A DNA stretch of 64,000 bases from Maricaulis sp034659015. GTDB taxonomy: Bacteria > Pseudomonadota > Alphaproteobacteria > Caulobacterales > Maricaulaceae. Below the pieces are notes generated by a model. That model did no database searches. It had not been told where the DNA came from and saw only the letters and a list, made by a program, of their open reading frames with translations. The stretch is from contig JAYEGL010000017.1 in assembly GCA_034659015.1 (NCBI GenBank), forward strand, positions 310,001 through 374,000, in the 5' to 3' direction. Shown here in pieces: positions 1 through 9,095 of the stretch (the first letter of the stretch is position 1; every line of letters begins with the position of its first letter). A program made the position numbers and the translations under genes.

Positions 1-445
1 GCGGCCCCAGGTCCGATCCGCCGATGCCGATATTCACGACACGCTCGACCGGTTTGCCGGACGGTTTGAAATCGCCCGCGCGCACCCTTTCCGCGAAGGC
101 GCGCGTCTCGGCCTGGGTGCGGTTGACCAGATCGGCTTCCGGCGACCCGGAGATACGCGCGCCATGGCGATAGGCCATGTGGAGCGCAGGCCGGTTTTCG
201 GTCGGATTGACCACACCGCCCGACAACAGCGTGTCGCGCCGGTCTTCCAGGCCGGCCGCCCGGGCGGCCGCGATCAGCCCGCCGAGTGCCAGCACATCGA
301 GCCGCTGCTTGGTGGCGTCGAGTTCGAGCCCGGCCGCCTTGAGAACGAGGCTGTCGGAACGCGCGTCACCGCTGTCGGCCAGTTCACGCAGAGAGACGTC
401 GCCGAGGCGTTCGGCATGACCGGTAATATCGGACGTAATCACCAT
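1..445 (-). CDS. pgi: Glucose-6-phosphate isomerase, N-terminal part (cut by window edge)
   Basis: Interconverts glucose 6-phosphate and fructose 6-phosphate in the cytoplasm. About 148 codons are visible, reading MVITSDITGHAERLGDVS from an ATG at 445 and running off the left edge in frame. The stretch NPTENRPALHMAYR and the later VVNIGIGGSDLGP are characteristic of the PGI family, the latter being part of the family signature. The active-site residues that follow lie outside the window. It feeds fructose 6-phosphate towards the GDP-mannose and amino-sugar enzymes nearby. The following gene on the same strand order upstream is an AGE-family epimerase about 70 bases away. Confidence 0.9.
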   Translation of the reverse strand, partial: MVITSDITGHAERLGDVSLRELADSGDARSDSLVLKAAGLELDATKQRLDVLALGGLIAAARAAGLEDRRDTLLSGGVVNPTENRPALHMAYRHGARISGSPEADLVNRTQAETRAFAERVRAGDFKPSGKPVERVVNIGIGGSDLGP

Positions 446-513
446 GGGTTTCCCGATTTCGACTGGACCGCGACGGTAAAGTTAGCGCTCCCATAAAACA
501 ATACGGAGCCGCG

Positions 514-1617
514 TCAAAGACGGCGCTCGACTTCCGCGAGGCATCCCACGAGGTGATAGAGCGTGGAGGCCGGCATGCCCGAGGCGAGCGGCTCGCCCTG
601 CCCCGAAAGCGTATCGACCCAGCCTCCGGGGATGGCCGGATCGAGATGGTGCGTGTTGAGCGCACGGCACGCCGCCTCGACATCGTCCTCGTCTCCCGCC
701 ACGGCCGCAGCCCGCACCCATTCGGTCTGCATCCAGGTGCGCGAGCGCGGATCGGCCACCTCGCCGTCGCGGGTCATCGCGGCATAGAGCAGACCGGTCT
801 GCGGGTTGCGGCCGCGCGCCATCGCCGTGGCAAAGAGTGCGGGCCCGGCTTCCGCGCCGGGCCGGTCCAGAAGCCGGGCCTGTTCGGCCAGCAACCAGGT
901 CCATTCGCACCAGTGCCCGGGTTCCACGATGTCGCCGCGCCCGGCGTGCGCCTGCCAGTCCGGCTCGAAGAATTCGCGCAGCATTGCCGTTTCGGCGTCG
1001 TAGAAGTGACGGTCGAACAACGTCTTGATCGCATCGATCCGCGGGATCAGACCGGTGTCGCCGGTCAGTTCGTAGAGCGACATCAGCGCCTCGAAGAGGT
1101 GCATGTGCGGGTTCTGCCGGCGCGGAAGCTCGGCCGCGCCGATCGCCTCGCGATACCCGCCATGCGCCGCCGCCATGTGCGCATCGATGAAGTCCAGCGT
1201 GGCATAGGCCATGTCCCGGAACCGGTCCGCCCCCGTGGCGCGCCAGGTCCACGCACTCGCCAGGATGAGGAAGGTCTGGTCGTAGAAATCGCGCCGATCG
1301 TCCGCGACACGCCCGTCGTCATGGACCAGATGGGCCCAGCCCGGCGCACCGTCCGGCGCCCAGGCGATCCGCGCCAGGCGGTCCAGACCGGCCTCGGCGA
1401 GATCGGCCCGGTCGAGCCAGCCCTCATGCGCGGCCCGGGCAAAGACATAGGCCTGCCGGGCCTGGGCACGCACGCGGCGGATATCGCCGGTGACGCCCGC
1501 ACCGTCCATGTCGAGGGTTTCGTAGAAGCCGCCATGACGGGTGTCCCAGCCCCGCTCGGCCCAGAAGGGCAGAGCGCGGGACCGGCCCCAGTCGGCAAAA
1601 CGGCGTGCATGCTCCAT
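514..1617 (-). CDS. AGE-family epimerase/isomerase
   Basis: A 367-residue protein of the N-acylglucosamine 2-epimerase (AGE) fold, an (alpha/alpha)6 barrel. Family-like stretches are WDTRHGGFYETLD near the N-terminus, the QARQAYVFARA segment, HMHLFEALMSLYELTGD in the middle and EPGHWCEWTWLLAEQ with the His expected in the active site. Known members act on N-acetylmannosamine/glucosamine, cellobiose or mannose/mannose 6-phosphate, so the substrate cannot be fixed from sequence alone. Its position between pgi and a GDP-mannose pyrophosphorylase makes a mannose or mannose 6-phosphate isomerase role the best guess. The ATG at 1617 begins MEHARRFADW and is the only good start. Confidence 0.85.
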   Translation of the reverse strand: MEHARRFADWGRSRALPFWAERGWDTRHGGFYETLDMDGAGVTGDIRRVRAQARQAYVFARAAHEGWLDRADLAEAGLDRLARIAWAPDGAPGWAHLVHDDGRVADDRRDFYDQTFLILASAWTWRATGADRFRDMAYATLDFIDAHMAAAHGGYREAIGAAELPRRQNPHMHLFEALMSLYELTGDTGLIPRIDAIKTLFDRHFYDAETAMLREFFEPDWQAHAGRGDIVEPGHWCEWTWLLAEQARLLDRPGAEAGPALFATAMARGRNPQTGLLYAAMTRDGEVADPRSRTWMQTEWVRAAAVAGDEDDVEAACRALNTHHLDPAIPGGWVDTLSGQGEPLASGMPASTLYHLVGCLAEVERRL

Positions 1618-1652
1618 GGACGTCCCCGGCCAGTCGCTCCCAGGACTTCCTA

Positions 1653-2414
1653 TCAGCCGAGCGCGGCCATGTCCTCGTCGGAAACGTCGAAATTGGCGTA
1701 AACGTTCTGCACGTCGTCGCAGTCTTCCAGCGCTTCCATCATCTTCATCAGCGTGCCGACCTTGTCGCCGGTGACGTCGATGAGATTCTGCGGGCGCCAG
1801 ATCAGCTTGGCCGAGGCGGGATCGTCGAATTTCTCCGCCAGTGCGGACACCACATCCATCAGGTCCTCGCGGGCCGTGTAGATGACGTGCTGGCCTTCCT
1901 CGTCCTCGTCGCCCTCTTCGGACGACACATCCTCGGCGCCGGCCTCGATGGCGGCTTCCATCATGGCGTCCTCGTCGGCGGTGGACAGCGGATAGCGGAT
2001 CTCGCCGACATTATCGAACATGAAGGCGACCGAGCCGGTCTCGCCCATGTTTCCGCCATTCTTGGCGAAGGCGGTGCGCACCTCGGCGGCGGCGCGGTTG
2101 CGGTTGTCGGTGGAGACCTCGACGATCACCCCCACGCCGGCCGGGCCGAAACCCTCGTAACGGATGTCCTCATAGGCCTCGCCGTCGCCGCCGGAGGCCT
2201 TGTCGATCGCGCGCTGGATATTGTCCTTGGGCATCGACTGGCCCTTGGCGTTGGCGATCGCCAGACGCAGGCGCGGATTGGCATCGGGGTCCGGACCGCC
2301 CAGCTTCGCCGCGATCGAGATTTCCTTCGACAGACGGGAAAACAGCTTGGAACGCACCGCGTCCTGACGGCCCTTGCGGTGCTGGATATTGGCCCATTTG
2401 GAGTGTCCGGCCAT
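1653..2414 (-). CDS. YebC/PmpR-family DNA-binding regulator
   Basis: A 253-residue member of the YebC/PmpR family. It opens with MAGHSKWANIQHRKGRQD, the nearly invariant family N-terminus, which fixes the start at 2414 rather than at upstream in-frame codons. Further family marks are NPRLRLAIANAKGQSMPKDN, DIRYEGFGPAGVG and GGNMGETGSVAFMF. Family members are described as transcriptional regulators and, for some, as factors relieving ribosome stalling; which applies here cannot be told. It sits between two sugar genes on the same strand with gaps of 35 and 114 bases, and its link to them is probably only positional. Confidence 0.93.
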   Translation of the reverse strand: MAGHSKWANIQHRKGRQDAVRSKLFSRLSKEISIAAKLGGPDPDANPRLRLAIANAKGQSMPKDNIQRAIDKASGGDGEAYEDIRYEGFGPAGVGVIVEVSTDNRNRAAAEVRTAFAKNGGNMGETGSVAFMFDNVGEIRYPLSTADEDAMMEAAIEAGAEDVSSEEGDEDEEGQHVIYTAREDLMDVVSALAEKFDDPASAKLIWRPQNLIDVTGDKVGTLMKMMEALEDCDDVQNVYANFDVSDEDMAALG

Positions 2415-2528
2415 GGTCGGGATCCCTCTTCCTGCGGATTTACGGCCCTCTGCATACTCAGAATGGCCGCTCATGGCCACTGTGCAGGACAGAACAGGCG
2501 GCGCCGCTGCGCGCGACGGGGAGCCGCA

Positions 2529-3611
2529 TCACAGCAGGTCGGTACGCCCCTGATGCTTGAGCCCCTCGACGATCGTCTTGACCTCCTGGCTGGCATCGCG
2601 GCGCGTGACGAGGACGGCATCCTGCGTCTCCACGACCACCAGGTCGTCCACGCCGATCACGCCGACCTTGCGGCCGGTGGACAGGACATAGGTGTTGCGC
2701 GTGTCGACCAGATCCACATCGCCGCGCACGGCATTGCCGTGCGCGTCCCGGTCGGCGATCTCCCAGAGCGCGCTCCAGGCCCCGACATCCGACCAGCCGA
2801 TATCCGCCGGCACGACCGCCGCATTGTCGGTCCGTTCCATGACCGCATAGTCGAAGGAAATCGACGGGCAGGCCGCAAAGGCCCCGGCGTCCAGGCGCAG
2901 CGTGCCGGCATCGCCGGTGGCGCGCTCGACCGCAGCGCGGCTGGCATCCAGCACATCCGGGCAATGCCGCTCCATCTCCGAGACCAGATGGCCGGCTCCG
3001 AACAGGAAGATCCCGGCATTCCAGTAATAGCCGCCATCGGCCAGGAACCCCTTGGCGCGCTCCAGATCGGGCTTTTCGGTAAAGGCCCGGACGGTGTAGC
3101 CGCCCTCCAGCGCGTCGCCGCGCCGGATATAGCCATAACCGGTCTCCGGGCGTTCCGGCTGGATGCCGAAGGTGATGACGTGCCCCTGCCCGGCCAGACG
3201 CGCGCCGGTGGCCACCGCGTCGCGGAAACCCGCCTCGTCGCGGATGTGATGGTCGGCCGGCAGCAGCAGGATCAGCGTGTCGGCGCCGTGCTCGCGGCGC
3301 ACCAGATCGGCGGCAACCGCGGCAACGGGTGCGGTGTTGCGGCCCGCAGGCTCGACCACAAGCCGCGCAGCGCCGTCCCCCAGGGCGTCGAGCTGCAGCC
3401 GCGCCAGGTCGTGCTGGCGTTCGTTGAGCACGATGACCGGCGGTTCGAAACGGTAGTCCCCGGCCGCGCCGGCCACACGGCTCACGGTCTCCTGCAGCAT
3501 GGTCCGGTCGGAGACCAGCGCATGGAGCTGTTTGGGGTGTGCGGTGCGGGAGAGCGGCCAGAGCCGGGTGCCCGAACCGCCCGACATGATCACTGGTACG
3601 ATACGGGTCAC
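2529..3611 (-). CDS. manC: Mannose-1-phosphate guanylyltransferase (GDP-mannose pyrophosphorylase)
   Basis: Makes GDP-mannose from mannose 1-phosphate and GTP. The nucleotide-binding signature SGGSGTRLWPLSR lies right at the N-terminus, followed by PKQLHALVSDRTMLQETV; later FTEKPDLERAKGFL and YYWNAGIFLF are typical of the family. At about 360 residues it lacks the C-terminal cupin isomerase domain found in bifunctional ManC/AlgA, so it is the short form. The start is ambiguous: a GTG at 3611 gives the conserved VTRIVPVI beginning and has GGGGGGAGG just upstream but very close; an ATG at 3641 would add ten non-conserved residues. Works with the phosphomannomutase near 62 kb. Confidence 0.93.
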   Translation of the reverse strand: MTRIVPVIMSGGSGTRLWPLSRTAHPKQLHALVSDRTMLQETVSRVAGAAGDYRFEPPVIVLNERQHDLARLQLDALGDGAARLVVEPAGRNTAPVAAVAADLVRREHGADTLILLLPADHHIRDEAGFRDAVATGARLAGQGHVITFGIQPERPETGYGYIRRGDALEGGYTVRAFTEKPDLERAKGFLADGGYYWNAGIFLFGAGHLVSEMERHCPDVLDASRAAVERATGDAGTLRLDAGAFAACPSISFDYAVMERTDNAAVVPADIGWSDVGAWSALWEIADRDAHGNAVRGDVDLVDTRNTYVLSTGRKVGVIGVDDLVVVETQDAVLVTRRDASQEVKTIVEGLKHQGRTDLL

Positions 3612-3697
3612 AGCCTCCCCCCGGTTTGCCGTCCGGTGCATCTTCCCGTCTGCGGCAAGCAGATCAAGCCATTAGCACAGGACCCGGGCAGACGCGC

Positions 3698-3973
3698 TCA
3701 GAGATAAAGGCGTTCCTTGCGGAAACCGCCCTGCGTGGTGGGCGGGAAATTGTGCATGGACAGATAGGTCAGGAACCGGCCGAGAAGATCCGCGCTGTCG
3801 GTCTGCACGACGCGGATATGGGCCCCCTCGTCGCGCAGGCTGGTCGTGAAGACACAGGCCTCGGCATCGGCCGTATCCTCGTCCTTGTCGCACTGGCGGA
3901 GGAAATCCGTCATGTGCTGATCGAAGATATAGGCGTCCTGGGCGCGTTCGAACCGTATCGTCTGCTTGAACAT
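3698..3973 (-). CDS. Small hypothetical protein (91 aa)
   Basis: Not recognised. The likely start is the ATG at 3973 (MFKQTIRFERAQDAYIFD), with GGGGGAG three bases before it; an upstream in-frame codon at 4024 would add an unconserved, composition-odd leader. The product is small, soluble, without signal peptide or membrane segment, and mixes acidic and aromatic residues. A central run DEDTADAEACVF separates two halves. It lies between manC and the YmdB-type gene on the same strand, with 86- and 230-base gaps, so co-transcription is possible but not shown. Confidence 0.6.
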   Translation of the reverse strand: MFKQTIRFERAQDAYIFDQHMTDFLRQCDKDEDTADAEACVFTTSLRDEGAHIRVVQTDSADLLGRFLTYLSMHNFPPTTQGGFRKERLYL

Positions 3974-4203
3974 GCACTCCCCCCGGCACTCGCCTGACTT
4001 GCCTGTCCCGGATGCAAGGAGCATTCCCTGCGACCGGCCCTGTCTCCATTCCCGTCATTCCAACATGCGCCCGTGCGGACGGATCCCGCCGCCGGACACA
4101 CGGCCCTTGCCTTCCGGTCACGCTAGCCGAGGCACATATCCGATCAAGCGGCAGTAGCGGCGCGTAGCGGCAGAAACCGCCGCAACGCATCATTTTTGCC
4201 ACA

Positions 4204-5019
4204 TCAGGCGGGAATATATTCGGAAAGCTGGCCGCCCACGCGAATAGGTTCGCACCGCCGGGCCAGGCCGGTCGCATCGTCGGTCTCGATGTAGACGCCG
4301 CACAGCGTGGCCGCACCGGTCGCCGGCTCGAACCGGCCGGACCGCATGCGTGTGGTGAAGCGCCGGAGCGGCTCTTCCTTGTCCATGCCGATGACGCTGT
4401 CATAGTCGCCGCACATGCCGGCATCGGTCTGGTAGGCCGTTCCGCCGGGCAGGATGCGCGTGTCCGATGTCGGCACATGGGTGTGGGTGCCCACGACCAG
4501 GCTGGCGCGACCGTCGCAGAACACGCCCATCGCCATTTTCTCGCTGGTCGCCTCGCCGTGGAAATCCAGCAGGACAGCGTCCGCCACCACGCCCATCGGC
4601 GCCGCCGCGAGCTCGCGCTCGACCGCCGCAAAGGGATCGTCCAGCGTTTCCATGAAGAGATTGCCCATGGCGTTGATCACCAGGATGCGGCGCCCGTCGG
4701 GCAGGTCGTAGAGATTGGCGCCGGCGCCCGGCGTGGAACCGACCGGATAGTTGGCCGGACGCAGCAGGCGCGGCTCGCGCTCGATATAGGTCAGCGCCTC
4801 GCGCTGGTCCCAGGCGTGATTGCCCAGCGTCAGGACATCGGCCCCGAGATCGAAGAGCTGCTTGCAGATCTTCTCGGTGATCCCGAAACCCGCCGCGGCA
4901 TTCTCCGCATTGATCACCACGAAATCCAGCCCCAGCCGCTCGCGAAGATCGGGCAGATGATCCTCCACCGCCCGGCGTCCGGTCTTCCCGACAATATCCC
5001 CGAAAAAGGCTAGGCGCAT
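4204..5019 (-). CDS. YmdB-type (TIGR00282) metallophosphoesterase
   Basis: A 271-residue calcineurin-like phosphoesterase of the YmdB group, some members of which hydrolyse cyclic nucleotides. The start at 5019 is set by MRLAFFGDIVGKTGRRAV, with the metal-binding Asp of GDIVG. Further metal ligands are visible in VINAENAAAGFGI, TLGNHAWDQRE (the GNH motif), DFHGEATSEK and VVGTHTHVPTSD. In many alphaproteobacteria this gene lies directly beside 5-formyltetrahydrofolate cyclo-ligase; here that gene is 16 kb away. It diverges from the glycosyltransferase starting at 5205. Confidence 0.9.
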   Translation of the reverse strand: MRLAFFGDIVGKTGRRAVEDHLPDLRERLGLDFVVINAENAAAGFGITEKICKQLFDLGADVLTLGNHAWDQREALTYIEREPRLLRPANYPVGSTPGAGANLYDLPDGRRILVINAMGNLFMETLDDPFAAVERELAAAPMGVVADAVLLDFHGEATSEKMAMGVFCDGRASLVVGTHTHVPTSDTRILPGGTAYQTDAGMCGDYDSVIGMDKEEPLRRFTTRMRSGRFEPATGAATLCGVYIETDDATGLARRCEPIRVGGQLSEYIPA

Positions 5020-5204
5020 GCTCTCCAGATCCTGCAATCCACCGGCGCGGCACCACAGCGACAAGGCCGGACCCGCGCCGCGCCGGACAGGCCCTCGGGC
5101 ACAGCAACCACCTTTGGCCGGGCTTGCCAATAAGGCTTTGCATTCCACCCGCTCTGGCTGTAGGAGACGCTCAGTTCTTCTTCGGCCCGCCACTCACCCA
5201 AGTT

Positions 5205-6140
5205 ATGGCAATGACGGAATTTTCGATAATCGTCACCAGCTATTTCGAAGAGAACAGCATCGAAGAATTTGTCGAGCGCACAATAACCACGATGCGCAAT
5301 ACTGGCCGCTCGTTCGAAATGATTCTGGTGAACGACGGCAGCACCGACAAGACTTTCGACAAGCACCGGGAATTGTTCGACAGCTATCCGGAAATCGCCC
5401 ACGCCATCGACCTGTACCGCAATACCGGCCAGATCTGCGCCATGGCCTGCGGGATCGCCCACGCCGGGGGCGAGAATTTCGTCTTCATCGACAGCGACCT
5501 GCAGCTGGACCCCGAAGAACTGCCGATGCTGATGGCCGAGTTCGATACCGGACTCGACATCGTCAGCGGGCGCCGCAGAAAGCGGGCGGAAAGCTGGCGG
5601 CGCCGGATCCCGTCCTGGATCGCCAACCAGGTCATGGCGCGCGTGGCGAAACACCCGCTCACCGATTTCGGCTGCACCTTCAAGATCTACCGCGGCGATC
5701 TGGTTCGCGCCTTCGGCTTCGGCCCCTACAAGCCCTGGAAGACCGCTTTCGTCTTCCGCCATGCCGGGCGCGTGAAGGAGGTCGACGTGTCCCACCACGC
5801 GCGCCGCTACGGCGAGTCCGGCTGGTCGACCTACAAGCTCGCCAGCTTCCTGTTCGACAATGTCACCGGGATCGCCTCGCGCCCCTTCCTGATCACGGCG
5901 CTGGCGGCGGGCCTGTTCGGACTGCTCGTCCTGCTGCGCCTCCTGATCGCCCCCTTTATCCCCGGCGGTTTCCTGCCCCAGGCCGGCGGCGGCCTGATCA
6001 TCAATGTCATCCTGCTCAGCACGCTCATCAACATGGTCGGCTTCTCCGCGGTTGGCGAATATGTCTTCCGCATCCACGCCCGGACCGAGAACGACCCGAT
6101 CTATGTGATCCGCGAGCATCTCGAGAAATCACCGGACTAG
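5205..6140 (+). CDS. Membrane-anchored family 2 glycosyltransferase (DPM1/ArnC-like)
   Basis: A 311-residue GT2 enzyme that should transfer a sugar from a nucleotide donor to a lipid-phosphate or related acceptor at the cytoplasmic membrane. The N-terminal GT-A domain shows EFSIIVTSYFEENSIEEF, the ILVNDGSTDKTF nucleotide-binding segment and FIDSDLQLDPEELPML containing the DXD-like motif. Two hydrophobic helices follow at about residues 225-250 and 265-290 near the C-terminus, as in undecaprenyl-phosphate glycosyltransferases. Two close ATGs occur (5205, 5211); the first is used. It heads a plus-strand trio with an acyltransferase (7-base gap) and a sulfotransferase. Confidence 0.88.
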   Translation: MAMTEFSIIVTSYFEENSIEEFVERTITTMRNTGRSFEMILVNDGSTDKTFDKHRELFDSYPEIAHAIDLYRNTGQICAMACGIAHAGGENFVFIDSDLQLDPEELPMLMAEFDTGLDIVSGRRRKRAESWRRRIPSWIANQVMARVAKHPLTDFGCTFKIYRGDLVRAFGFGPYKPWKTAFVFRHAGRVKEVDVSHHARRYGESGWSTYKLASFLFDNVTGIASRPFLITALAAGLFGLLVLLRLLIAPFIPGGFLPQAGGGLIINVILLSTLINMVGFSAVGEYVFRIHARTENDPIYVIREHLEKSPD

Positions 6141-6147
6141 CGCTGCG

Positions 6148-6804
6148 ATGACGACCGCCCCCCTGCCAGAAGTCTTTATCTACGGCGCAGGCGGCCACGC
6201 CCGGGTCGTCGCCGATGCGGTTGCCGCAGCCGGGCAATACCGGCCCGTCGCGGCCGTTACGGACATCGCCGAGCAGGCCGGGGCCACCCTCGACGGGCTT
6301 CCCGTGCTTCACAGCGCCGACGCGCTTGAGGCGATGCGCGACCGCGGGGTTCGCGCCGCGATCGTGGCGATCGGTCAGGCCGAGGCGCGGGCAGCCGTTT
6401 CAGCCCGGCTGGACCAGGCCGGCTTGACGCTGATCACGGCCATCCATCCGCGCGCCTGCGTCTCGCCCAACGCCACTATCGCCCGGGGCTGCCTTGTCGG
6501 CGCAGGCGGCATCGTGCACGCTGGAACCACGCTGGGCGAGGGCGCGATCGTGAATACCGGCGCCATCGTCGAGCATGACTGCGTGATCGGTGCCTTCGCG
6601 CATATCGCCCCCGGCGCCGTCGTTGGCGGACATGCGCGGATCGGCGCGGCCGGCTGGATCGGAATCGGCGCGACGGTGAAAGACCGGATCGCGATCGGCG
6701 AACGCACGGTGATCGGTGCCGGTGCCGTCGTGGTGCGGGACATGCCCGCCGATGCCGTCGCCTACGGAAACCCGGCCCGCGTGAAGCCCGCCGGGACGCC
6801 ATGA
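6148..6804 (+). CDS. NeuD/PglD-family sugar O/N-acyltransferase
   Basis: A 218-residue left-handed beta-helix acyltransferase. It has the N-terminal Rossmann-like half typical of PglD/NeuD (VFIYGAGGHARVVADAV) and a C-terminal half of hexapeptide repeats (for example INTGAIVEHDCVIGAFAHIAPGA split over several turns) with the catalytic-type His in EHDCVIG. It ends in AYGNPARVK, which is usual for these enzymes. Members acetylate amino sugars or sialic-acid-type sugars using acetyl-CoA. Its stop overlaps the next start by four bases (ATGA), so translation is probably coupled to the sulfotransferase behind it. Confidence 0.9.
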   Translation: MTTAPLPEVFIYGAGGHARVVADAVAAAGQYRPVAAVTDIAEQAGATLDGLPVLHSADALEAMRDRGVRAAIVAIGQAEARAAVSARLDQAGLTLITAIHPRACVSPNATIARGCLVGAGGIVHAGTTLGEGAIVNTGAIVEHDCVIGAFAHIAPGAVVGGHARIGAAGWIGIGATVKDRIAIGERTVIGAGAVVVRDMPADAVAYGNPARVKPAGTP

Positions 6805-7865
6805 GCGGGACAGCCTCGAAGGCATTGCAGGTCGTTGTCCTGGGCGCCCCGCGCTCGGGCACCTACTGGCTGGTCGATATCCTGGACCGCCATTTCGACA
6901 TTCGCATCCCGACCGAGACCCATTTCATTCCGGTGTTCGGGCGTTATGTGGGCCTCTGGGGCGATCTTGAGAAGCGCAAGAACCGCGAGCGCCTGCTGCG
7001 CAATATCTACGAATACCTGTCGCTTTGGACCGTTCGGGCCTCCGATGCCGAAGCCTATCGCGACCAGGTCCGGGCGGTGAGCCTTCTGGCGACGCTCGAC
7101 GCAGGGCGTGCCGGCGCCATCCTGGATGCCAGCCATGACTATCCCAGCCTGATCGAGCGGCTTTATGCCGAATTCGCCAGTCTGAGCGGCGCCGCGGCCT
7201 CGGGCGACAAGAGCGCATATTACCGCGCCATCGACCCGGCCCTCACCCTGCGTCATGTGCCCGGCGCAAAGGCGATCCATATCGTCCGCGACGGGCGCGA
7301 TGTGGCGATGAGCTGGATGAAGACCTGGTTCGGTCCGCCCACGGTCGCCGAGGCCGCCCGGGAGTGGCGCCGGCATGTCGATGTCTACCGTCAATGGGGC
7401 GCGGAGCATCCAGACGCTTATCTGGAGCTGCGCTACGAGGACCTGGCCCGCGACGAGGCCGGCGAGATGGCCCGGATCGCCAGCTTTCTCGGACGCGCTC
7501 CGCTCGACAGCGAGGGCCGCGTCTCGGCCATCTCCGACGCGCTGTCCAGCACGGACAGCCACAGCGCGATCCGGGACATGGATGCCAGCGGCAATATCGA
7601 CAAATGGCGCACCCGGATGCCGCAAGACGACGTCGCCGCTTTCGAGCGGATCGCCGCGGACACGCTGCGCCGGTGCGGCTATGAGGCCTCGGGCGACGGC
7701 GCGGCGGACGCGCCGCCGATCCGGCCGCTTTCATTGCACAAGGTTCGTGTCGGTCTGAAGAATGTGCTGCCGCTCTGCCTGCTCCTGGCCGGCCGGGTCG
7801 GCCTGCCCGCGCTGGCTCTGCTCAACCGGTCGCATCCGCCGGTCTGGCGCTCGGTCAGGCTATAG
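6801..7865 (+). CDS. Sulfotransferase-family protein
   Basis: A 354-residue PAPS-dependent sulfotransferase by motif. The 5'-phosphosulfate loop VVLGAPRSGTYWLVD is at residues 11-25 and the 3'-phosphate-binding region is IHIVRDGRDVAMSWM around residues 153-168, with YLELRYEDLARD further on, all in the order usual for the family. The acceptor is unknown; the preceding glycosyltransferase and acyltransferase point to a sugar or lipid-linked sugar. The start ATG at 6801 overlaps the acyltransferase stop. A hydrophobic stretch (VLPLCLLLAGRVGLPALALL) near the C-terminus may touch the membrane. Confidence 0.85.
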   Translation: MSGTASKALQVVVLGAPRSGTYWLVDILDRHFDIRIPTETHFIPVFGRYVGLWGDLEKRKNRERLLRNIYEYLSLWTVRASDAEAYRDQVRAVSLLATLDAGRAGAILDASHDYPSLIERLYAEFASLSGAAASGDKSAYYRAIDPALTLRHVPGAKAIHIVRDGRDVAMSWMKTWFGPPTVAEAAREWRRHVDVYRQWGAEHPDAYLELRYEDLARDEAGEMARIASFLGRAPLDSEGRVSAISDALSSTDSHSAIRDMDASGNIDKWRTRMPQDDVAAFERIAADTLRRCGYEASGDGAADAPPIRPLSLHKVRVGLKNVLPLCLLLAGRVGLPALALLNRSHPPVWRSVRL

Positions 7866-7879
7866 CCTCGCCTGAGCCG

Positions 7880-9070
7880 TCAAGCGGCAGCGGACAACGC
7901 CTCGAACGCCTCGATCAGCAGCTCCACCGCCGCATCTGAAAGCTCGCCATAAATCGGCAGACAGAGGACTTCTCGTGCGAGTTTCGCGGACTCCGGAAGC
8001 CCGTCGGCGCGTGCCGTGGGAAGCGCCGCATAGACGGGCACCTCACTGACGAGCGGGTGGAAATACTTGCGCAGATTGATGTTGAGCGACCGCAGTGCCG
8101 CATGAACCGTGTCGCGCGAGACGCCGAATGCATCCGGATCGATAGCGATGGCATAGTAGGACCAGTTCGGCGTGAACCCCTCGCCCCGGGAAATCACGCG
8201 CAGGCCGGGCAGCCGGCCCAGCCTGTCGGAATAACGCGCGGCAATCCGGGCCCGGCGCGCGATCTCCGCCTCGACGCCGTCCAGGGTGAGCGTGCCGAAG
8301 GCGGCATGCAGCTCGCTCATCTTCATGTTGAGACCGCTCATCGCGATCTCGTTCTCGTTGAGAATGCCGAAATTGCGCATCCGGTCGAGCCGGGCCTTCT
8401 GCGCCTCCTCCGCGACGAAGACAGCGCCGCCCTCGACCGTCGAAAACAGCTTGGTGGCATGGAAGCTGACCGAGGCGGCGTCGCCCCAGCGCAGCACCGA
8501 TTCCCCCTCTACCGTGACGCCGAACGCGTGCGCGGCATCATAGATCAGCGCGAGACCATGCCGGTCGGCCAGCGGTTCGAGCCGCGCATGGTCGCACGGC
8601 GTGCCGTACACATGGGTGGCCATGATGGCGGTCACGCGATCGTCGAGCCGTTCGGCCACCGAGGCGGCACAGATGTTCCCGGTCGCCGCCTCGACATCGG
8701 CGAAGACCGGTTCCGCGCCCAGCCATTCGATGGCGTGGACGGTGGCGGGAAAGGTGAAGGGCGTTGTGATGACCCGGTCTCCCGGCTTCACGCCGAACAG
8801 GCGCAGCGCCATGAGCAGGGACATCGTGCCGTTGCAGGTCAGGCAGGCATGCGCCCGGGCGAAATCGGCCACGCGGGCTTCCAGCGCATTGTGGAAACTG
8901 CCGCTATTGGTGAGCCAGCGGCTCTCCCAGATCCGGTCGAGCTGGGCATCGAAGGCCTGACGGTCGGGCATGCGGGGCCGCGTAATGAAGACGGCCTCGT
9001 CCAGCGGCGTCAGTCCGCGCCGCCGGAAAGCATCCGCATACGGTTCGTCGAGTTTTGCGTCGTTCGCCAT
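7880..9070 (-). CDS. DegT/DnrJ/EryC1/StrS-family PLP aminotransferase
   Basis: A 396-residue sugar aminotransferase of the DegT family, which makes amino sugars from keto-sugar nucleotides. Visible features are TNSGSFHNALEARVADF, the cofactor-pocket segment CNGTMSLLMALRLFG, TPFTFPATVHAIEWLGAEPVFAD, the phosphate/ring contact LIYDAAHAFG, and SFHATKLFSTVEGG with the Schiff-base Lys. The start at 9070 (MANDAKLDEPYA) was preferred over a 36-residue upstream extension rich in Trp/Cys/Arg that looks non-coding. It ends the minus-strand group with the two membrane proteins upstream (25-base gap). Confidence 0.9.
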   Translation of the reverse strand: MANDAKLDEPYADAFRRRGLTPLDEAVFITRPRMPDRQAFDAQLDRIWESRWLTNSGSFHNALEARVADFARAHACLTCNGTMSLLMALRLFGVKPGDRVITTPFTFPATVHAIEWLGAEPVFADVEAATGNICAASVAERLDDRVTAIMATHVYGTPCDHARLEPLADRHGLALIYDAAHAFGVTVEGESVLRWGDAASVSFHATKLFSTVEGGAVFVAEEAQKARLDRMRNFGILNENEIAMSGLNMKMSELHAAFGTLTLDGVEAEIARRARIAARYSDRLGRLPGLRVISRGEGFTPNWSYYAIAIDPDAFGVSRDTVHAALRSLNINLRKYFHPLVSEVPVYAALPTARADGLPESAKLAREVLCLPIYGELSDAAVELLIEAFEALSAAA

Positions 9071-9095
9071 GCAAACTGCCGTTTCCGGCCCCCGT